From NCBI GenBank assembly GCA_017962085.1, contig JAGCWA010000024.1:62001-126000 (forward strand): a stretch of DNA of 64,000 nucleotides. Direction: 5' to 3'. Shown in pieces: positions 1-7,865 of this stretch. Both the position numbers and the translations under genes were made by a program. Under the pieces are notes generated by a model that had not been told where the DNA came from, did not search any database, and was given only the letters and a program-made list of their open reading frames with translations. The stretch comes from Paludibacteraceae bacterium (GTDB lineage Bacteria > Bacteroidota > Bacteroidia > Bacteroidales > Paludibacteraceae). The number at the start of each line of letters is the position of its first letter. Position 1 is the first letter of the stretch.

Positions 1-714
1 CCGGGCAAGCCCTTGGTGGAGATTGGCGGGAAGAGTATGATCCAACGTGTGTATGAGCAGGTCTCCAAGGTGCTGGACTGCGTCTATGTGGCGACGGACG
101 ACACCCGCATCTCCGAGGCGGTCACCGCTTTCGGCGGCAAGGTGATGATGACCTCCGACCAGCACAAGAGTGGTACGGACCGTTGCTTCGAGGCTTATGT
201 CAAGTCGGGGACGGGTAGGAGAGTGATCGTGAATATCCAAGGCGATGAACCCTTCATCCAACCGAAGCAGATAGAGCGTCTGTGCGCTTGCTTTGATGAC
301 CCGGAAACGCAGCTGGCGACGCTCGTCAAGCCCTTCAAGGCGGAGGATGGCGTCGAGGCGCTGTTCAACCCTAACACCCCGAAGGTGGTGCTGAACAAGA
401 ACAGCGAGGCGATCTATTTCAGCCGCTCGGTCATCCCGTACAAGCGTGGGGCGGAGGAGAAGGAGTGGCTCTCCCGCCATCAGTATTACAAGCATATCGG
501 ACTCTACGCTTACCGTAGCGATGTGCTGGCCGAGATCACGAAGCTGCCTCAGTCTTCGCTGGAGCTGGCGGAGTCGCTGGAGCAGTTGCGCTGGATCGAG
601 AACGGCTACAAGATCAAGGTGGGCATCACCGAGATGGAGACCATAGGCATCGACACGCCTGACGATCTGTTGCGCGCGGAGCAGTTCCTCCGTAGCCGTG
701 AACAACAGGGCTAG
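1..714 (+). CDS. kdsB: 3-deoxy-manno-octulosonate cytidylyltransferase (CMP-KDO synthetase), 5'-truncated by the window
   Basis: Activates KDO with CTP to CMP-KDO in the cytoplasm for the inner core of lipopolysaccharide. The reading frame is open from the first base and begins PGKPLVEIGG, which matches the nucleotide-binding loop that normally lies about ten residues from the start of KdsB, so only a few codons are missing. Further family motifs are VYVATDD, the SGTDR segment, NIQGDEPFI (CTP/metal binding) and the C-terminal ETIGIDTPDDL. About 237 residues are visible against roughly 250 for the family. The true start lies before the window. The next gene starts 81 nt downstream and is not obviously related. 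The methionine at base 13 is internal. Confidence 0.95.
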   Translation, partial: PGKPLVEIGGKSMIQRVYEQVSKVLDCVYVATDDTRISEAVTAFGGKVMMTSDQHKSGTDRCFEAYVKSGTGRRVIVNIQGDEPFIQPKQIERLCACFDDPETQLATLVKPFKAEDGVEALFNPNTPKVVLNKNSEAIYFSRSVIPYKRGAEEKEWLSRHQYYKHIGLYAYRSDVLAEITKLPQSSLELAESLEQLRWIENGYKIKVGITEMETIGIDTPDDLLRAEQFLRSREQQG

Positions 715-795
715 TCGTTGTGATTGTTTTTTGAATGGATATAAAAAACAGGGTTGAGATGGATTGTTGGAACCCTCATAAATTTGTGAAGGCAT

Positions 796-2082
796 ATGGA
801 TCGTAGTGTTTGCCCTGAAATGGGTCGTGTCACGGGTGTTTCTTTCCCCAAGGCTTCGCTTGCCCGCTTGCGGAACGGGGCGAGGTTGCATGAACTGCCG
901 TTCGGTGACGGGGATATCGTCCGTGTGGATTGCGTATTCAAGGCGGGTGCGTTCTTCCAGCCTCAGTTGCTGGTGGCGAGTTTCGCGGGACAGATGATGC
1001 GGGAGGGAACCCGTACCCATTCGTCGTCCGAAATAGCGGAGGCCCTGGACTCGCATGGCGCATCGCTCGCCATCAATGTCTCGTACGAGTCGGCCTGCGT
1101 CACGTTGTATGCGTTGACGAGGCATCTGGAGCCTATGTTGAGGCTGCTGACGGAGATCGTCACGGAGCCCGCATATCCCGAGAAGGAGTTCACGACATAC
1201 CTGAACAAACGCAAACAGCAGTTCCTGATACAGAACGAGCGGGTTTCGACGCTCGCCTCCCGCAACCTGAGCGCGGCGCTGTTCGGACCGAAAAGCCTTT
1301 ATGGTTCGGCGGGCGAGTTGGAGGATTTCGACCGCTTGGATGTGGAGATGCTCAAGCGTTTCCATCAGGCTAATTATACCTTCGGTGATTGCGACGTCAT
1401 CGTTTCCGGCAAGGTGGACGACAAGGTGCGCGGCCTGATCGACGCAACCCTCGGAACGGTTCCCGCGACCACGCATGACGTGCCGGCGACCTCCATTTAC
1501 GTGAGTGACGAACTGAATGCCACCTACCGCTTCGTCGAGAAGGCGGATAGCGTACAGTCTGCTATCCTCATGGGTAGCATCTGCATGTCGGCGAAAGACC
1601 CTGACTACCATGCGTTCTCGGTCCTCAATACGGTTCTGGGAGGTTATTTCGGCAGTAGGCTGATGTCGAACGTGCGGGAGGAGAAGGGCTTCACCTATGG
1701 CATCGGTTCGTATGTCTGGTCGCTCCCCGAGATGGGACGATTCACCATCTCCACGCAGACGGCCACCGAGTTTGTGGAGCCTGCGATCGGGGAGATCAAG
1801 AAAGAGATGAACCGTCTGTGCGAGTCGCTGATACCGGCGGACGAGCTGGATTCGGTCCGTAGTTACATGCTGGGGGAGAACGCCAGGGTTCTGGACGGTT
1901 CCTTCTCCTTCGTGGACGCCTACCTCTCCTTCTTGTCGCAAGGGGTGGCCGGCACTGATTTTTACAGGAAGAGTGAGGAAACCATATTGTCCGTCACGGC
2001 GGACGAACTTATCGGCCTGGCGCGGAAGTACTTCGACATGGAACGCTTCTGCATCTCTGTGGCCGGCCAAAAAACGAAGTGA
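796..2082 (+). CDS. M16-family (pitrilysin-like) protein without the zinc-binding motif
   Basis: 428 residues, no signal peptide, so probably cytoplasmic. The fold is that of a single M16B half-pair: N-terminal domain with the VFKAGA strand and a C-terminal domain with GGYFGSRLMSNVREEKGFTY. The position where active M16 subunits have HxxEH is SFAGQ (residues 62-66), so both zinc histidines and the glutamate are absent. The Arg/Tyr pair of the non-catalytic partner subunit is present (R294, Y301). By family knowledge such subunits bind substrate and pair with a catalytic subunit, but no catalytic M16B gene is adjacent; the M16 protease at 27142-29967 is a different, secreted, double-length type. 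It overlaps the AlaX-like gene by 4 nt, so the two are co-translated. Function is not known; it could be a peptide-binding chaperone. Confidence 0.85.
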   Translation: MDRSVCPEMGRVTGVSFPKASLARLRNGARLHELPFGDGDIVRVDCVFKAGAFFQPQLLVASFAGQMMREGTRTHSSSEIAEALDSHGASLAINVSYESACVTLYALTRHLEPMLRLLTEIVTEPAYPEKEFTTYLNKRKQQFLIQNERVSTLASRNLSAALFGPKSLYGSAGELEDFDRLDVEMLKRFHQANYTFGDCDVIVSGKVDDKVRGLIDATLGTVPATTHDVPATSIYVSDELNATYRFVEKADSVQSAILMGSICMSAKDPDYHAFSVLNTVLGGYFGSRLMSNVREEKGFTYGIGSYVWSLPEMGRFTISTQTATEFVEPAIGEIKKEMNRLCESLIPADELDSVRSYMLGENARVLDGSFSFVDAYLSFLSQGVAGTDFYRKSEETILSVTADELIGLARKYFDMERFCISVAGQKTK

Positions 2083-2546
2083 TGGAAGCGACGGAACAGG
2101 CAAGTCTGAAATTTAGGGATCAAGGGATCGCGCCTTCGCATACGGCGGAGCATCTGCTCAACCAGACCATGGTGCGGATGTTTGGTTGCGGAAGGGCGGT
2201 CTCCGCTCATGTGGAACGCAAGAAATCAAAGTGCGATTACCTCCTGCCGGCGGACCTGACGGAGCAGCAGGTGGCGGAGCTGGAGCGGCGCATGAACGAG
2301 GTCATCGGCCAGCATCTGCAGGTCTATTGCGAATATATGCCCAAGGAGGAGGCGGAGCGGCAGTTCGATCTCTCCAAGCTCCCGGAGCATACGGACGGTG
2401 ACCTGCGCATTGTCCGGATAGGCACGTACGACGCGTGTCCGTGCGTGGGCGCCCATGTCGAGAACACGAGCGAATTGGGCCGTTTCAAGGTGCTCTCCTC
2501 CTCGTTTGAGGGTGGTGTCTGCAGGATCCGTTGGAGGCTGGAATGA
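2079..2546 (+). CDS. Stand-alone alanyl-tRNA synthetase-type editing protein (AlaX-like)
   Basis: 155 residues resembling the second additional domain of AlaRS/ThrRS. It has the HxxxH zinc motif HTAEH (H21, H25) and the CxxxH motif CVGAH (C122, H126), the four metal ligands of trans-editing enzymes that hydrolyse mischarged aminoacyl-tRNA (typically Ser- or Gly-tRNA-Ala) in the cytoplasm. The protein has the length of the short AlaX type and lacks the glycine-rich/oligomerisation parts of AlaRS. The start overlaps the stop of the preceding M16-like gene (ATGATGG), with methionines at 2079 and 2082. About 150 nt separate it from the PqqD-like gene. Which tRNA it edits cannot be told from sequence. 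Confidence 0.85.
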   Translation: MMEATEQASLKFRDQGIAPSHTAEHLLNQTMVRMFGCGRAVSAHVERKKSKCDYLLPADLTEQQVAELERRMNEVIGQHLQVYCEYMPKEEAERQFDLSKLPEHTDGDLRIVRIGTYDACPCVGAHVENTSELGRFKVLSSSFEGGVCRIRWRLE

Positions 2547-2697
2547 GCGGCCGGCGAGGAGGCCCCGAACCATTTCTTCGGATAGTGTTTGGGGTTTCTT
2601 GTGAAATATTATATATTCGTTGAAAATAATAGTTCGTTATGCGGCTTTATATATACTTTAGTTTTCGTAGTATTCTTTGTAGTATTCTCAGATTAGT

Positions 2698-2940
2698 ATG
2701 AACTTAGTTACTGGAATGATAGTAAACGATTCTGGGTATGTGTTCAATTCCATGACGGGTGAGAGCTTCTCCATAAACCAGACGGCGAGGTTGGTTCTAA
2801 CCTTGCTAGGGGAGGGATGCTCCAAAACGGATATATATAACCGCCTCTTGTCGGAGTATGATGTAGAGGCTTCCTCGCTGGAGGCTGACGTGGATGATTT
2901 CTTTTATTTGTTGAAGAAATATAGAATCTTGGTGGACTGA
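2698..2940 (+). CDS. PqqD-like peptide-binding protein (RiPP recognition element type)
   Basis: 80 residues with the PqqD/RRE pattern: an N-terminal beta hairpin (VTGMIVNDSGYVFNSMTGES), then SINQTARLVLTLLGEG, a helix with SKTDIYNRLLSEYD and a final helix VDDFFYLLKKYRIL. Known PqqD proteins bind leader peptides of ribosomal peptides or docking segments and present them to modifying enzymes. It is the first gene of a tight operon: its stop TGA shares a base with the ATG of the ATP-grasp gene. An imperfect promoter box (TA-ttc-TTTG, 2671-2679) lies just upstream and would give a very short 5' UTR. No free-standing precursor peptide gene was seen, but the decarboxylase two genes downstream begins with a leader-like tail that could be its ligand (inference). 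Confidence 0.8.
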   Translation: MNLVTGMIVNDSGYVFNSMTGESFSINQTARLVLTLLGEGCSKTDIYNRLLSEYDVEASSLEADVDDFFYLLKKYRILVD

Positions 2941-3980
2941 TGAGAAACTTGGTGGTGGCGATAAGTGGAATGAATGCGACGGACAACCCGGGGCCGGGGG
3001 TCGGGGTCGCCAGAAGCCTGAGACAATCTGGTTTCGCCGAATTCCGTGTCGTGGGCTTTTGCTACGGTTCCTTGGAGCCGGGCGCCTACATGCAGGACAT
3101 CACGGACGTGTCGTATCTGCTGCCTTTCCCTAGCGAGGGTATGGTGACATTCCTGGATAGGCTGCGTTACATCCATGAGCGGGAACATATAGACCTCATC
3201 ATCCCGAACTTGGACGCCGAACTGTTCATCTACATCAAGATCAAGGATAAACTGGAGGAGATGGGTATCCGCCTCTGCTTGCCCACTATCGAGCAGTTCG
3301 ACTCCAGGCAGAAATACCGCTTGCCGGACTTCGGGGAGAAGATGGGCTTCAGTGTCCCGAAGAGCTTCCGGTGCAATACGGTGGAGGACCTCCTCTCGGC
3401 GGAGAACGAGTTGCGGTACCCCATCATGATGAAGGGCAACTTCTATGAGGCCTATTATGCGGGTTACAGGGAACAGGCGGTCACCTATTTCTGGAACCTC
3501 CTGGCCAAATGGGGCGCCCCGGTCATCGCCCAACAATACATCTCCGGTGGAGAGTTCAATGTCGTGGGCGTGGGGGACGGAAAGGGCAACCTCATCTCTT
3601 GCGTGCCGATGCACAAGCAGTTCATCACCGACAAGGGAAAGGCTTGGGCAGGTGTCACCATCAAGGACGACCAGCTGATGGATTCGGCCCGTCGCTTCGT
3701 CGAGACCACCCGCTGGATGGGCGCTTTTGAGTTGGAACTATTGAGGGGGGACGATGGTGTCCTCTATCTTATCGAGATAAACCCTAGGATGCCGGCTTGG
3801 GTCTATTTGGCCACTGCGGCGGGGGAGAACATACCGGAACAGATCGTCCAATTGGCTTTGGGGGAGACGCCTAGCCGGTTCGACCATTACGATGTGGGGA
3901 AGATGTTCATCCGCTATTCTTGGGACATGGTGGTTAACCAATCTGAGTTCGGACAGTTCTCAGTGAAAGGAGAGAAGTGA
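2940..3980 (+). CDS. ATP-grasp ligase-like enzyme
   Basis: 346 residues. An N-terminal Rossmann-like domain (about 1-120, starting VVAISGMNATDNPGPGVGVA) is followed by an ATP-grasp fold: the nucleotide-binding lysine region YPIMMKGNFYEAYYAG, the hinge/adenine strand APVIAQQYISGGEFN, and the metal-binding end FELELLR..LYLIEINPRMPAW. ATP-grasp enzymes join a carboxylate to an amine or thiol through an acyl phosphate in the cytoplasm. The overall plan resembles carbamoyl-phosphate-synthase-like ATP-grasp proteins rather than DdlA or RimK. It overlaps the PqqD-like gene by one base and precedes the decarboxylase by one base, so the three are almost certainly made together. Substrate is unknown; amino-acid or peptide ligation is an inference from the neighbours. 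Confidence 0.85.
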   Translation: MRNLVVAISGMNATDNPGPGVGVARSLRQSGFAEFRVVGFCYGSLEPGAYMQDITDVSYLLPFPSEGMVTFLDRLRYIHEREHIDLIIPNLDAELFIYIKIKDKLEEMGIRLCLPTIEQFDSRQKYRLPDFGEKMGFSVPKSFRCNTVEDLLSAENELRYPIMMKGNFYEAYYAGYREQAVTYFWNLLAKWGAPVIAQQYISGGEFNVVGVGDGKGNLISCVPMHKQFITDKGKAWAGVTIKDDQLMDSARRFVETTRWMGAFELELLRGDDGVLYLIEINPRMPAWVYLATAAGENIPEQIVQLALGETPSRFDHYDVGKMFIRYSWDMVVNQSEFGQFSVKGEK

Positions 3981-3981
3981 T

Positions 3982-5325
3982 ATGGAAAAGAAGAAATACG
4001 AAAGACCGATGTTGAAACGGATCGTTCCGACGATGCCGGGCAAGACGGGCCAGAACGTGGCGGTGGTCGCTCAGACCGAGATTGACGGTGTGGGCCTGGA
4101 CTGCCTGCGTAGCCGGTTCGGCTCTCCTCTGTTCGTCTTTTCCGAGCGGACGCTGCGGAAGAACATGCGCGAGGCCGTGAGGGCTTTCTCCACACGCTAT
4201 CCCGAGGTGCGTTTCGCATGGTCCTACAAGACGAATTACCTGAACACGATCTGCCGCATCTTCCACGAGGAGGGTGCCATGGCGGAGGTGGTCTCCGGCT
4301 TCGAATATGACAAGGCCCTCGCGAACGGGGTGCCTTCCAACCTCATCATCTTCAACGGCCCCGCCAAGAGCGAACAGGACTTGCTCAGGGCCATCGAGGG
4401 GGATAGCCTGATCCATATCGACAATACGGAGGAACTCCGCATATTGACCAATCTCTCCATAGAGAAAAACATAAAACCGAGGGTGGCCCTCCGCGTGAAC
4501 ATGGACGTGGGGATCTATCCTCCGTGGAACCGCTTCGGCTTCAATCTGGAGTCGGGGCAGGCGTGGGACGCCCTGGAGAAAATCGCTTCGGAGGGCAAAC
4601 TGAACTGCGTGGGCTTGCATTGCCACATCGGCACGTTCATCCAGACGGCCGACGCCTACCGCATCGAGGCGGAAAAACTGGCCCTCTTGGCGAAGGATTC
4701 GATGGAGAAACTGGGCTTGCCGATCTCCTATGTGGACATGGGTGGCGGCTTTGCCTCCAAGAATACGTTGAAGTCGTCTTACCTGACGGGCGAGGACCTT
4801 TGCCCGACGTTCGACGACTATGCGGAGACCATCACCAGCGTCTTCCGCACCATGAAATTCCCTGACGGTAAACGGCTGCGCATCGTGCTGGAGACAGGAC
4901 GGGCGTTGGTCGATAACGCAGGCTTTCTGCTCACCTCCGTCATCACGAACAAACGCATGGCGGACGGTCGCCTGAACACGGTGATCGATGCGGGCGTGAA
5001 CCTGCTCTTCACCTCCTTCTGGTACAACCATAAGGTGACCGCCACCTACGAGAGCACCTCGCAGGTGGAGCCTACGATGTTGTGCGGACCGTTGTGCATG
5101 AACATAGACGTGATCCGCGACAATGTGATGCTCCCTCCGTTGAAGAGGAATGACCTGCTGCTGATCCATAACGTGGGCGCCTATAACGTGACGCAGTGGA
5201 TGCAGTTCATCACCATGCGCCCTAAGGTGGTGATGGTGAAGGAGAACGGTGAGGTCATCTTGCTGCGTGACGCTGAATGCTTGAACGATGTCAATGGAGT
5301 GGAGGATAGATGCACGGTGAACTGA
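3982..5325 (+). CDS. PLP-dependent decarboxylase (diaminopimelate/ornithine decarboxylase type) with a leader-like N-terminal tail
   Basis: 447 residues of alanine-racemase fold (fold type III). Visible active-site parts are the PLP lysine in FAWSYKTN (K83), the HCHIGTF motif, the glycine loop VDMGGGF, ETGRALV (in place of EPGR) and the second-subunit cysteine/aspartate segment CGPLCMNIDVI. It therefore looks catalytically intact. The preferred substrate (meso-DAP, ornithine, a modified amino acid or a peptide end) cannot be read off. The first 30 or so residues, beginning MEKKKYERPMLKRI, precede the normal fold and look like the small KKxYxxPxL peptides typical of Bacteroidota ribosomal-peptide precursors. 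It starts one base after the ATP-grasp stop and overlaps the next gene by 16 nt. A lysA housekeeping role is less likely because of this operon. Confidence 0.85.
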   Translation: MEKKKYERPMLKRIVPTMPGKTGQNVAVVAQTEIDGVGLDCLRSRFGSPLFVFSERTLRKNMREAVRAFSTRYPEVRFAWSYKTNYLNTICRIFHEEGAMAEVVSGFEYDKALANGVPSNLIIFNGPAKSEQDLLRAIEGDSLIHIDNTEELRILTNLSIEKNIKPRVALRVNMDVGIYPPWNRFGFNLESGQAWDALEKIASEGKLNCVGLHCHIGTFIQTADAYRIEAEKLALLAKDSMEKLGLPISYVDMGGGFASKNTLKSSYLTGEDLCPTFDDYAETITSVFRTMKFPDGKRLRIVLETGRALVDNAGFLLTSVITNKRMADGRLNTVIDAGVNLLFTSFWYNHKVTATYESTSQVEPTMLCGPLCMNIDVIRDNVMLPPLKRNDLLLIHNVGAYNVTQWMQFITMRPKVVMVKENGEVILLRDAECLNDVNGVEDRCTVN

Positions 5326-7457
5326 AGACATTCCTCAGAAGTGTGCGGAACAGCTACTCCGCATTGGTCTTCTCCCGCGATTCGTGGGTGGGGATTGCCT
5401 TGCTGTTGGTGACCTTCCTCTATCCGATGTCTGGCCTGTGCGGTTTGCTTTGCTGCTTGCTCGTGAATGGGCTCGCTATGCTCTTGTCCCTCAATCGATT
5501 CAAGATGGTGAACGGCCTTTATGGCTTCAATGCGGTCATCGTGGGTGTCGCGGTCGGAACGCTTTATCCGTGCGGTGTCTCGTTGTTCGTCATGCTCTTC
5601 GCCCTTTCGATCATGGTGCTCCTGCTCATAGCGGGTTTGGACGGTATCCTGGAGAAATATCACCTGCCTTATTTGGTCTTCCCTTTCCTCTTCTGCCTAT
5701 GGACGGTTCTACTGTTGACGCAGCAAATGGACGGGGAGATCGTCTTCGATTGTGTCTTTGGCGAGCATGACAGTATGCTCTCGCTGGGGGGCTTCTCGAT
5801 GTCGACCCTTTCCGACCACCTCGTTTGGGTCTCTCTTCCGAAGTGGCTGACCAGCTATTTCTTAGGCTTGAGCTGCATCCTTTTCCGCCAGGATGTCATG
5901 GTGGGGTTCCTCTTGGCGGTGATCTTGTTGTGCTATTCCAGAATAGCCTTCCTCTATACCTTCGTCAGCCATCTCCTTGCCTATTTCCTCTACGTTTTCA
6001 TGGGCGGGGAGCTCTTCCATATCCCTTATGTATGCTTCGGCTTCAATTTCATCCTGACGTCGCTCGCCTTGGGCTGTAGTTACTTGGTGCCTTCCAAGAG
6101 TTCCTTCTTGTGGTCTTTGCTGTTGGTGCCGGTGCAGTTCATCGTGGTGTATGCCTCGACCAGACTGCTGACGTATCTCTATTTGCCTACATTCTCCCTC
6201 TCCTTCTGCTTGGTGAGCCTTCTTTTCCTCACCCTGCTGAAGATGCGGGGAACTACTTCATCCCCTACGCTCTCTTATTTCCTGGAGCGTACGCCGGAGG
6301 AGAACCTGTACCAACATCGTACGGGTGTGAATCGCTTCAAATGGTATGGCTATCAAGCCTTTGACTTGCCTTTCTGCGGGGTGTGGAGCGTCTCGCAGGG
6401 CTCTCACGGAGCCTATACCCACAAGGACCAATGGGCGGATGCCTGGGACTTCGTCGTGGAGGTGGAGGGTCGCCAGTTCCGTGGGGATGGTACCCGCTTG
6501 GAGGATTACTACTGTTACGGCAAACCTGTGATGTCGCCTGGCGAGGGTGTTGTGGTCGCTGTCGAGAACAGTGTCGATGACAATCCTGTGGGGGTGAGCA
6601 ACGAGGTGCAGAATTGGGGCAACTATGTGATCATCAAGCATGGTGAGGAGCTCTATTCCTTGCTGGCACACCTGAAGAGGGATTCGTTTCGGTGCGTGGT
6701 GGGGCAACAGGTCGCTAAGGGCGAGGAGTTGGCGCTATGCGGCAATACGGGGCTCTCTCCGTATCCGCATCTGCACTTCCAGTTCCAGGCTTTACCGTAT
6801 GCTGGTGCGCCTACGCTCTCGTATCCTTTGGTCAATTACATGGAGGTGGGGGCGGACGGTTCCCGTCTGTGCTCTTGCGGAATGCCTAGCGAGGGCAGTT
6901 CCCTCTTCAACCTGAATGGTAAGAATGCGCGGCCTTTCGGGTTCCTCTTCGTGAAGGGGGCGAGGTTCCTCTCTTCGTCCGATAGGTTCGGCGAGGCGGA
7001 GTGGGTCGTTTGTGAGGAGTATGGCTATTCCTTCCTCTATGACGAGCGGAACGATTCCAAGGCATGGTTCTCCTGCAAGGAGGGCGTGTTCGAGTTCCAG
7101 CGATATGAGGGCGACCGCAAATGTGCGCTCTACTATTTCTTCCTCTCTCATTTCAAGACGATAGTGGGGAATGTGGAGAACTGGAAGTTGACGGACGAGG
7201 TTCCGCTCTCCATCCGAAGGGCAGGGTTCATGGGCTATCTGCAGGACCTGGTCGCACCATTTTGTTCTTTCGTGGAGAACACCTTCCAAGCCGATGGCAC
7301 CTCTGCCGGTGGCGGGATGCGCTCGTCGGTCTCCACCTCCGTGAAGGGTAGGGTGGTTAGCTCGTTGAGCTTCCGCACGGTATGCAAACCAGGCAATTCG
7401 CTCGAGATAGAGGTGGAAGGCACTGAACCGTTTAGGGTGACGGTGAAGGGAAGGTGA
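5310..7457 (+). CDS. Urea-transporter-family channel fused to an M23 metallopeptidase domain
   Basis: 715 residues. About residues 1-310 are a multi-pass membrane domain of the urea transporter family with the duplicated signature GLYGFNAVIVGVAVG and YVCFGFNFILTSLALG and the pore-type YLVFPFLFCLWT segment. From about 330 to 520 is a LytM/M23 peptidase domain: H371 and D380 in THKDQWADAWDF, the GEELYSLLAHL segment, and the HxH of PHLHFQF (H487, H489). The last 190 residues are a beta-rich extension I do not recognise. M23 enzymes cut peptide cross-links in peptidoglycan or glycyl peptides. If topology is conventional the peptidase faces the periplasm. It is the last gene of the PqqD/ATP-grasp/decarboxylase operon, overlapping the decarboxylase by 16 nt, so it probably moves or matures that pathway's product. 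Confidence 0.85.
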   Translation: MHGELKTFLRSVRNSYSALVFSRDSWVGIALLLVTFLYPMSGLCGLLCCLLVNGLAMLLSLNRFKMVNGLYGFNAVIVGVAVGTLYPCGVSLFVMLFALSIMVLLLIAGLDGILEKYHLPYLVFPFLFCLWTVLLLTQQMDGEIVFDCVFGEHDSMLSLGGFSMSTLSDHLVWVSLPKWLTSYFLGLSCILFRQDVMVGFLLAVILLCYSRIAFLYTFVSHLLAYFLYVFMGGELFHIPYVCFGFNFILTSLALGCSYLVPSKSSFLWSLLLVPVQFIVVYASTRLLTYLYLPTFSLSFCLVSLLFLTLLKMRGTTSSPTLSYFLERTPEENLYQHRTGVNRFKWYGYQAFDLPFCGVWSVSQGSHGAYTHKDQWADAWDFVVEVEGRQFRGDGTRLEDYYCYGKPVMSPGEGVVVAVENSVDDNPVGVSNEVQNWGNYVIIKHGEELYSLLAHLKRDSFRCVVGQQVAKGEELALCGNTGLSPYPHLHFQFQALPYAGAPTLSYPLVNYMEVGADGSRLCSCGMPSEGSSLFNLNGKNARPFGFLFVKGARFLSSSDRFGEAEWVVCEEYGYSFLYDERNDSKAWFSCKEGVFEFQRYEGDRKCALYYFFLSHFKTIVGNVENWKLTDEVPLSIRRAGFMGYLQDLVAPFCSFVENTFQADGTSAGGGMRSSVSTSVKGRVVSSLSFRTVCKPGNSLEIEVEGTEPFRVTVKGR

Positions 7458-7511
7458 GGAATTTGGATTGGTAACTTGTTTTGCGTTTGTCCTCTTTTTT
7501 ATTTTCAAAGA

Positions 7512-7543
7512 TTTGGTGGTTTGTGGGGCATGATTTAAATTTG
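7512..7543 (+). promoter_or_regulatory. Bacteroidota-type promoter for mntA-hepT
   Basis: TTTG at 7512-7515, a 20-nt spacer, and TAAATTTG (TAnnTTTG) at 7536-7543. Predicted transcription start is about 7548-7550, some 22 nt before the mntA ATG. It separates the toxin-antitoxin pair from the upstream operon. Confidence 0.7.
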
Positions 7544-7571
7544 TGCAAGTGCGAACTTAGTCGACAGACCT

Positions 7572-7865
7572 ATGAATACGAATGTTAGAAATATTATCGT
7601 CAACTATTTCAAGAACCAACCGGTGGAAAAGGCTTGGCTCTTTGGCTCCTATTCCCGTGGGGAAGAGACGGAAGATAGTGATGTTGATATACTGGTCACA
7701 TTCAAAAGTGGGGAAAGAATAGGATTGAAGTATGCCGCTATGATCTGTGATTTGGAAGACCTTTTGCATAAGAAAGTGGATATGGTCGTGGAAGGGACGC
7801 TACTGCCATTTGCTCAAAAAAGTGCGGATTCCGATAAAGTGTTGATATATGAAAGAGGAATGTAG
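7572..7865 (+). CDS. mntA: MntA-type nucleotidyltransferase antitoxin
   Basis: 97-residue minimal nucleotidyltransferase. The catalytic signature GSx10DxD is complete (GSYSRGEETEDSDVD) and is followed by a third acidic strand, KKVDMVVEG. In the characterised MntA/HepT systems the nucleotidyltransferase neutralises the HEPN toxin by adding AMP groups to a tyrosine near its RNase motif. The gene has its own promoter and overlaps hepT by 17 nt, the usual arrangement for the pair. The length is normal for this family and both partners appear intact. Confidence 0.88.
   Translation: MNTNVRNIIVNYFKNQPVEKAWLFGSYSRGEETEDSDVDILVTFKSGERIGLKYAAMICDLEDLLHKKVDMVVEGTLLPFAQKSADSDKVLIYERGM

Noticed and set aside
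3934..5331. 465-codon open frame on the minus strand opposite the decarboxylase
   Set aside because: The plus-strand gene has full family motifs and operon spacing; the antisense translation is rich in His and Arg without domains, a shadow of codon bias.
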